Shown in pieces: positions 58,601-64,000 of a stretch of DNA of 64,000 nucleotides. The stretch comes from Yamagishiella unicocca (Eukaryota > Chlorophyta > Chlorophyceae > Chlamydomonadales > Volvocaceae). The DNA lies in the NCBI GenBank assembly GCA_003116995.1, contig BDSL01000033.1:310001-374000 (forward strand). Direction: 5' to 3'. Position numbers and translations under genes: made by a program. How positions within the stretch are numbered: the first letter of the stretch is position 1; the number at the start of each line of letters is the position of its first letter. Under the pieces are notes generated by a model, which was not told the DNA's origin, did not search any database, and saw nothing but the letters and a program-made list of their open reading frames with translations.

Positions 58601-60056
58601 ACGCCCAGCCGCCTTGGCGGTAGATGGCAACGATGGGGGCAACAGCTCCGACCCACGGGTCGCCCCTCCTTCCCCCAACCGCTCCTGCGCACCTGTAGAG
58701 GTACGAGATGGGCCCTATCTGCGGCGTGCGTGCCGCCAACCGCAGCGGTATGCCCTGCTGCCCCTGGCGGTTGGCGGTTTGGAAGTTGCAGTCGTACAAA
58801 CAGACGACCTGGGGTGGCCACAGCGGCACGAGAGGGGTCGTCACACGTCAGACACCCAGGCAGCTAGCTCGATGCTACGCCCTCACACCCACACCGACAT
58901 GCTCCTGGCATGATACGTATCGTTGTACCGTATCGTTGCCCGCAGCAAGCCCCAGCGCCCTCGCCTCTCCGCCACCGCGCGCCCCTCCCCTCCACGCCCC
59001 TTGGTCCCCAGCCCACCAGCTCCGAAACCCTAAACCCCCACCTCCAGCTCCGAGCCCTCCCACGGCGTCAGCGACTTCGCGACCACCGCCGGCCGAACGA
59101 TCGACCGCGGAGGTCGTTCCAGCCCCAGCCCACTCGCTGCTCCTGCCGCTGCCGCCGCCGCTACTGTGGCTGCGGCTGCGCCGCCGCCGCTGCTACTGCC
59201 ACCTCCACCGGCGGTTCCGGAGCGGCGGGCGCTGGCGCTGCGGCCCGCTGCGCCCGAAGGGCCCGATGGCTCGTTCCCAACCGAGACGCTGCTCGTCCAG
59301 TACGACGCACCCAGTGCCTCAGACGGCTGCGCGCCCAGTCTTGAGGGGGTGGGGGAGGCGCCCCGCTGGTACGACACGGACCTCTTGGGCCCGGGTGCGG
59401 GGCCGGGGGGGGTTGCGGGGCCCACAGCCGAGGACTCGCCCCAAGCATACACAGCAGTGGAGGAGTGGCCGCCGCTGGCGCTGGAGGGGGACTGTGAGGG
59501 CGGGGGGCCGCCCTGCTGGCTAGATCCCGATACGCGCCAGTTGAACAGCGAGTAGGCGTACGTGGGGGGGTGCAGGACTTTGCGGTTCTCGTAGCTGCGG
59601 TATGGGGATGGACGGAGGCGGGCGGGTGCGTTGGCCGCGGGGGAAGCCGAGTTAAGTTGGTAAACGGAGGGGAGCATCTGCGCGGGGGAGGGGGGGGGCT
59701 TGCGGGCCGGGTAGGGCTGACTTGTGAGCCCTCAGACTTGCTGGACGGCTTCTAAACCGAAAACTGTGGTATCTACCTAGCCACCGGGGTTCGAACCAAA
59801 TAGACGGTGCGTAATGTTGCTCAAAGTTAAAGACGCTTACGACCCTGCCGTGGAAAGGTGCTAACCTGCGATGCGCTGCGTCCACAAGCAGGTTTAACAT
59901 CTCTGGTAGCGGCCGGTCCGATTGCTTCGCTCCGCCCTCCAGCCCCAGTATGGCTGAACGGTCAGTAAAATATGATATGGTAGATCCATTAGCTGCAGTG
60001 CTGTTGCTGGTCGTGGATGTGGCCGAAACCGGCCGAGGACGCGGCGGAGGCGCCAT
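55655..60056 (-). CDS. unknown Ala-rich protein with Ig-like (ASH-type) segment
   Basis: Exons in gene order: 60056-59866, 59594-59042, 58808-58693, 58507-58060, 57814-55655; 1155 aa, phases close. The joins restore natural sequence, for example VDAAHRSYENRKV and ISYLYRWYCKRATQF. Long Ala/Ser/Gly tracts separate conserved-looking islands. Around residues 720-830 a beta-rich island reads FGSVALELGVLQPGE, HTLEVRIDG, LPPGMPLRVDVAVR and GELRLYYSS, the pattern of ASPM-SPD2-Hydin (ASH) or MSP-type Ig folds found in ciliary and centrosomal proteins. The C-terminus is a Glu-rich acidic tail. A flagellar or basal-body role is an inference from the fold only. Confidence 0.72.
57964..58029. repeat. (CCCACCT)n heptamer array in intron 4 of the ASH-like gene
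   Basis: About nine CCCACCT units lie between exons 57814 and 58060. Confidence 0.93.
58640..58670 (-). repeat. intron repeat, core only
   Basis: CCGACCCACGGGTCG in intron 3 of the ASH-like gene; matches the core at 52766-52781. Confidence 0.4.
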
Positions 60057-61271
60057 GCAGCTTGATAACGCGTCCTTCCGCTAGTGCAGCGAGTTTGCGG
60101 CTGTTTGGAATAATTAAAGCTCCTTCGACTGGAAGCTCGCAGGACTCATTTTTATTTAGACTCTACGAATGCAACAGCGCTTCAATGCGGACATGGCATT
60201 CTACGCTGTAAAACTGTGCCACAAGCAATTAACAGCAGTGCATCAAGTCTTCGATGCCGTTACAGGGACCGTGAGTAAGAGTGATACCTAAAGCTGAGGA
60301 CAACGTAGCTGGACCGACATCGTAGGCCGCGGCACATGACATAGCTGTACGGCTCGGGAAGCACGAAATAGCCGTCACGAACATGTAGTTACAAGCATTA
60401 GACATGAGACGAATATCCCTGGTGGGGAACGGTTGCGATGAAGACGAGATGTAGATAGGTTAGTGGCTCAGTTGCAGCGGTTGAACGGCACGCAAGGACG
60501 ACTGCCAAGCTTTTTCGCGTAACATATCCTTGCCATGACTCCCTATTCCAAGTGTATCCGTTAAGCCGTCAATTGCAGACCGGCTGATACAGACGCTACT
60601 CGCTAGTATGCGACGGACTGCATACATGTGTAACGCTGCGCATAACCTATTGGCTTTATTGCCATACCTTCACATCGTCAACATAATATTCAGCCACTTG
60701 TTGCAGGTTGCAGGTTGGGTGACGCACGGGACCGTGTGTGCCGCGCATCGTTGAGTACGCAATTACATACGTCCCCGCCAACACATTACCAGGCCGAACA
60801 ACAACGCTGAACCTCATGCGGCCTGTTCCCTCCACCCCACTCTGCGCCCGGACAGGCGGCATCCCCACTGCCCCCACGCGTTCTGGCCGCCCATCCACTT
60901 AATTCCACTTGTCTCTCGCTACTTCATTTGTGGATCCCCATGAACCGCCCGCGCCGCACCAAGGCTCCTCCAGTCCTCCTCCTGCTGCTTGCTGCGAACG
61001 ATCTGGGTCGCAGAAGCCTGCAGTCGCGCTCGCGCAGTAGCTTCCCGCTACAGCCATTTCAATTGCTCGGAAGTTCGCAACAATGCTGCCGATGCCGTAT
61101 GACGGCTCAGAAAGCCAACGGGTCCGACCTGCTACGTGACGTCATCCACGACACGTGCACGTGTACGAGCGAACCACACCGCGTCAGGCGCCTTTAACCG
61201 CCTTAGCGGTGCTTCCGACATGCAGATACTACCAGCAGCCTCACCCTCACGCCGCCCTCACAGCCCACAGC
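60057..61271. other. intergenic region between two minus-strand genes
   Basis: It contains the promoter of the ASH-like gene and the 3' UTR of HslU. No exon or RNA gene was recognised. Confidence 0.5.
60763..60767 (-). terminator. candidate poly(A) signal (TGTAA on minus strand)
   Basis: TTACA on the plus strand is 505 nt beyond the HslU stop codon, the first such motif downstream. Confidence 0.5.
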
Positions 61272-64000
61272 TCACAGCACGTATCGTGACAAGTCCTGCT
61301 TCTTCAACAGGTCGTCCAGCTTGCGGTGCACCAGCTGCTCGTCCACAACGTACTCGTACCTGCAGTACGACGTCGCGGCAGCGGGGGAAGCGGGACCGCG
61401 AGGGGAAAGCAGGTTGGGTACTCCGCAACACAGCGAGCCAGCAGGCGAAGCCCCCTCCCCTACAACCGCCAGTCCCAACCACCAACCACCAACTGCCACC
61501 CCGTGTCCCCCCGTGCCCTTACGTGTCCTTGCCCTCCGCGCGCGCCTCCGCCACCCTCTCCGGCGCTCCGAAGCTGATGTCCCCCAGCACCCTCTCCAGA
61601 ATGGTGTGCAGCCTTCGCGCCCCGATGTTGTCCAGCAGCCGGTTGGCCTGCTCCGCTAGGGAGGAGGCGGCGCGGATGGCGCCGTCGGTGAACACCAGGG
61701 ACACGCCCTCGGTCGCCATCAGCTCCTGGGGGGGGCCGCACCGCAGGGTTTCAGTACTTCAGGGTTTAGAATTTTAGCGGGGGAGAGAGGACCGCGGGTG
61801 CGGGGGGCACAGAGGGGCTCACTAGCGGCAGCAGTGGCAGGAGAGGGGGAGACACGAGGGGGCCTCCCAGGTGGGGACGACGGAAGCGAGAGCGCGGAGG
61901 AGAGCAGGGCCCTTGACATCAGGCGACGAGGGGACGCAGCCGGCGGCGGAGAGGGGCGGTGCAGCCCGCCGCGGGCGACATCACCGCGCACCATCGCCCC
62001 CACCGCCCCCGCCCCCCAAACCCCAACGAGTGTACGAAACATCTCCTACTTAGTTTTACGTTTGAGTGCCGACCTGCGGGTTTCCTCCCATACTCCCCCT
62101 CCCATTCGCGCCGCACCTGCTGCTGCTTGATCATGTTGTTGTCCGGCTCCGTGAGGATGCGGTAAAAGTCGTCGGCGGTGAGGCCCTTGAGCTCGACACG
62201 AATGGGCAGGCGACCCTGGGGGCGGGGGGTAAAGGATAATCCGCGAATCCACGGCCGACAAACCAAGGGCGAGGAAGGTGGGGGCGGGGGGCGGACAGTG
62301 GCGGGGGAGGGCGGCGTCAGGAGGGGCGACACGGCGCAAATGGGAGGAGGCGGCAGTGCGGGAGGTGGGGGAGCTGGCGGCCCGTCTGTCCCATGCAAGT
62401 CGCAAGACGCCAGCGACAAGCATTGTGAAATGTGAATCCTCCGTCACCCCCACATGGCCCCATCCCCGTATCCCAGCACCGCCACCCAGCTCTCCGTGCC
62501 GCCCCTCCCCCACCACCGCCTGCTTTAAACGGTTTTTTCGGGCATCCACGGGTCTTCCTCGAATCCCCCACCACCTCCAGTTTCTGTCCTCCGTCTCCTA
62601 TATCGTGTAAGCGGGCCTTCTGGGCCCCTCACCACCACCATCCGGGGCTTCCTTGCAGCCACCATCCGGCCCACCACTACCATCCAGCCAGCGATCTCCA
62701 CCCCCCTCCCACCTGCAGCTCCGCCAGCATGTCCGAGGGCTTGGCGGTGTGGAAGGCCCCCGAGCAGATGAACAGCACGTGCTCCGTAGACACGTTGCCG
62801 TGCTTGGTGGGCACCACAGAGCCCTCGATGATCGGCAGCAGGTCCCGCTGGACGCCCTCGCTGCTCACGCCGCCGCCGCTCACCATGCGGCCACTGCTGG
62901 GCTCCACGATCTTGTCGATCTGGGGTTTTAAGGAAGACCCGTCGATGCGAGCAAAAACCGTTTAGAACAGACGTTTTGGGGTGGGGGTGAGGGAGGGAGG
63001 GAGGGAGGGAGGGCGCGTGCTTCGCCAACGTGTGTGTATTACTTTGCCTTGTGGGGTTTCGAGGAAGACCCGTGGATGCAAGAAAAAACCGTTTAGAACA
63101 GACGTTTTGAGGTGCATGCTGGGAAGGGGGGGGAAGCCGAGGGGAGGGCACACACAACTGGAAGACCCGCCCCGCAGCCGCCAAGATGCCTCTGGCCCCG
63201 GCAGCGCCACCCACGGCACCCGTCCACTTGCCACCCGTCCACCCGGCACACACATACACACCTTTTCGCCTGCTTTTCCTTTTAGGCTATTTATTAGAAA
63301 ATACACGCCCCTCCCCCCGGGGGACCACGGGTCGTCCTCGAACGCGCCGGGGGACAACTTCAAGCGAGTGTACCCTGCGACGTTTCCTACTCGGTCTCGC
63401 CCTGCCGCGCCGACCTGCGTGTTTCATGCCACACAACCTACGGTCTCCCCCCATGCCCCCAGGATCGACCTACGGGTTCCCCCCATGCCCCCAGGATCGA
63501 CCTACGGGTTCCCCCCATGCCCCCAGGATCGACCTGCGTGTTTCCTGCCCCCCCCTTTAGGCTCACCTCGTCGATGAACACGATGCCGTCCTGCTCCGCC
63601 GCCCGAATGGCCTCCCGAGTCACCTGATCGCTGCTGAGCAGCTTCTCGGACTCAGCCTCCGCCAGCCGGGAGCGGGCCTCGGACACCTGGGGGGGGGGGG
63701 ACGCGGCGGGGCGGGGCGGTGGAGGGGAGAGCGGGGGGAAGAGGGACGAAGAAGAAAAACAGCAGCAGCAGGGAAACGTCCACGCCGCGAGACAGGGAGT
63801 CAGATAGAGGAGTCGCACTCAGCGGTCCATCACGTCCGCAGTCCAAACAGCCCGCCACGATGCCCACGTGGTGCACCGTAGCCGGTACCCCGCCCCACCG
63901 TGAGGCTCTTCTTGCTGCCCTGCCCGCCGCGGCCTCCGGCGCCGCTCCCGCCCCCGGAGGGTCCGAAGGGGCGGTCGGGCCGCGCAAAGAGCTTGTCTAG
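61272..64000 (-). CDS. HSLU: HslU (ClpY) ATPase subunit of the HslUV protease, 5' part outside window
   Basis: Exons in gene order: 64000(partial)-63899, 63686-63567, 62919-62713, 62215-62117, 61725-61523, 61359-61272; 272 residues in the window, phases close. Visible blocks are the Walker B box GIVFIDE followed after splicing by [50 protein letters not shown], a sensor-2 region [14 protein letters not shown], and the diagnostic terminus DLSRYVL. The C-terminal tail of HslU docks into HslV. Walker A and the targeting peptide must lie beyond 64000. HslU unfolds substrates with ATP and feeds them to HslV; in protists it is mitochondrial, and that location is inferred here. The first exon (Gly/Ser-rich DRPFGPSGG) is probably part of the I-domain. 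Confidence 0.93.
62028..62091 (+). repeat. intron repeat, type B
   Basis: GAGTGTACGAAAC...GCCGACCTGCGGGTTTCCTC in an HslU intron; antisense to the gene, ending ~25 bases from the donor. Confidence 0.65.
62231..62269 (+). repeat. intron repeat, type D
   Basis: AAGGATAATCCGCGAATCC then ACGGCCGACAAACC in an HslU intron; antisense to the gene, ~15 bases from the acceptor. Confidence 0.8.
62521..62570 (-). repeat. intron repeat, type A
   Basis: Reverse copy (GGGCATCCACGGGTCTTCCT) in the same HslU intron as 62231-62269. Confidence 0.8.
62587..62625 (+). repeat. intron repeat, type C
   Basis: CCTATATCGTGTAAGCGGGC in the same HslU intron, directly after the type A copy. Confidence 0.65.
62921..62986 (+). 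repeat. intron repeat, type A
   Basis: GGAAGACCCGTCGATGCGAG then AAAAACCGTTTAGAACAGA in an HslU intron; antisense to the gene and flush with the acceptor CCCCAG at 62920. Confidence 0.85.
63052..63114 (+). repeat. intron repeat, type A
   Basis: Second copy in the same intron and orientation as 62921-62986, sharing the CCGTTTAGAACAGACGTTTT string exactly. Confidence 0.85.
63318..63350 (-). repeat. intron repeat, type A
   Basis: Reverse core GACCACGGGTCGTCCTCGAA in the same HslU intron. Confidence 0.55.
63365..63430 (+). repeat. intron repeat, type B
   Basis: GAGTGTACCCTGCGACGTTT and CGACCTGCGTGTTTCATGCC in the same HslU intron; its tail resembles the 31-bp tandem array that follows. Confidence 0.65.
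63448..63545. repeat. 31-bp tandem repeat, three units, in HslU intron
   Basis: AGGATCGACCTACGGGTTCC units separated by CCCCATGCCCCC; the last unit ends like the type B repeat (CGACCTGCGTGTTTC). Confidence 0.88.

Noticed and set aside
59785..59797. GGGGTTCGAACC string resembling a tRNA B box
   Set aside because: On neither strand do the flanks form a T stem with five pairs or an acceptor stem, and no A box lies at the right distance. It lies in an intron of the ASH-like gene.

Overview
The window is nuclear DNA of a GC-rich, very intron-rich green alga, most likely a volvocine (Chlamydomonas-like) species. The grounds are many short coding exons with GTGAGT/GTRCG-type donors and C/T-tract NCAG acceptors, Ala/Gly/Gln-rich protein linkers, TGTAA motifs downstream of some genes, and a gene set that fits a phototrophic protist (carotenoid cleavage dioxygenase, organelle-type HslU, receptor-like kinase, MSS51-like MYND protein). 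The species cannot be named from the sequence. All gene models were spliced by hand; for each one the exon phases were checked to close without frame breaks.

Layout. 526-3268 (+): DNA 3'-phosphatase of the PNKP family fused to a Pol beta-type HhH_8 domain. 3792-6259 (+): patatin-like lipase with a possible transit peptide. 8537-14825 (-): large coiled-coil plus leucine-rich-repeat protein, 5' end unresolved. 15642-16582 (+): unknown Pro/Ser-rich protein with an 11-nt first coding exon. 18528-25143 (+): single-pass receptor-like kinase. 28431-31079 (-): MYND/MSS51-like protein. 31494-38102 (+): R3H/G-patch protein, divergent from the previous gene. 38615-43678 (+): carotenoid cleavage dioxygenase. 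45101-46985: long inverted duplication carrying two copies of a small unknown gene. 47607-49554: non-LTR retrotransposon fragment bounded by a 20-bp target-site duplication. 49725-54173 (+): metal-dependent amidohydrolase. 55655-60056 (-): unknown protein with an Ig-like (ASH-type) segment. 61272-64000 (-): HslU ATPase, 5' part outside the window.

The genes do not form one pathway, as expected for a eukaryotic chromosome segment. The most unusual signal is a superfamily of short dispersed repeats that lies almost only inside introns. They occur in both orientations and tend to sit next to splice sites, a pattern that resembles introner-like elements. The inverted duplication next to a fresh retrotransposon insertion is the second. 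Introns also hold many micro- and minisatellites.
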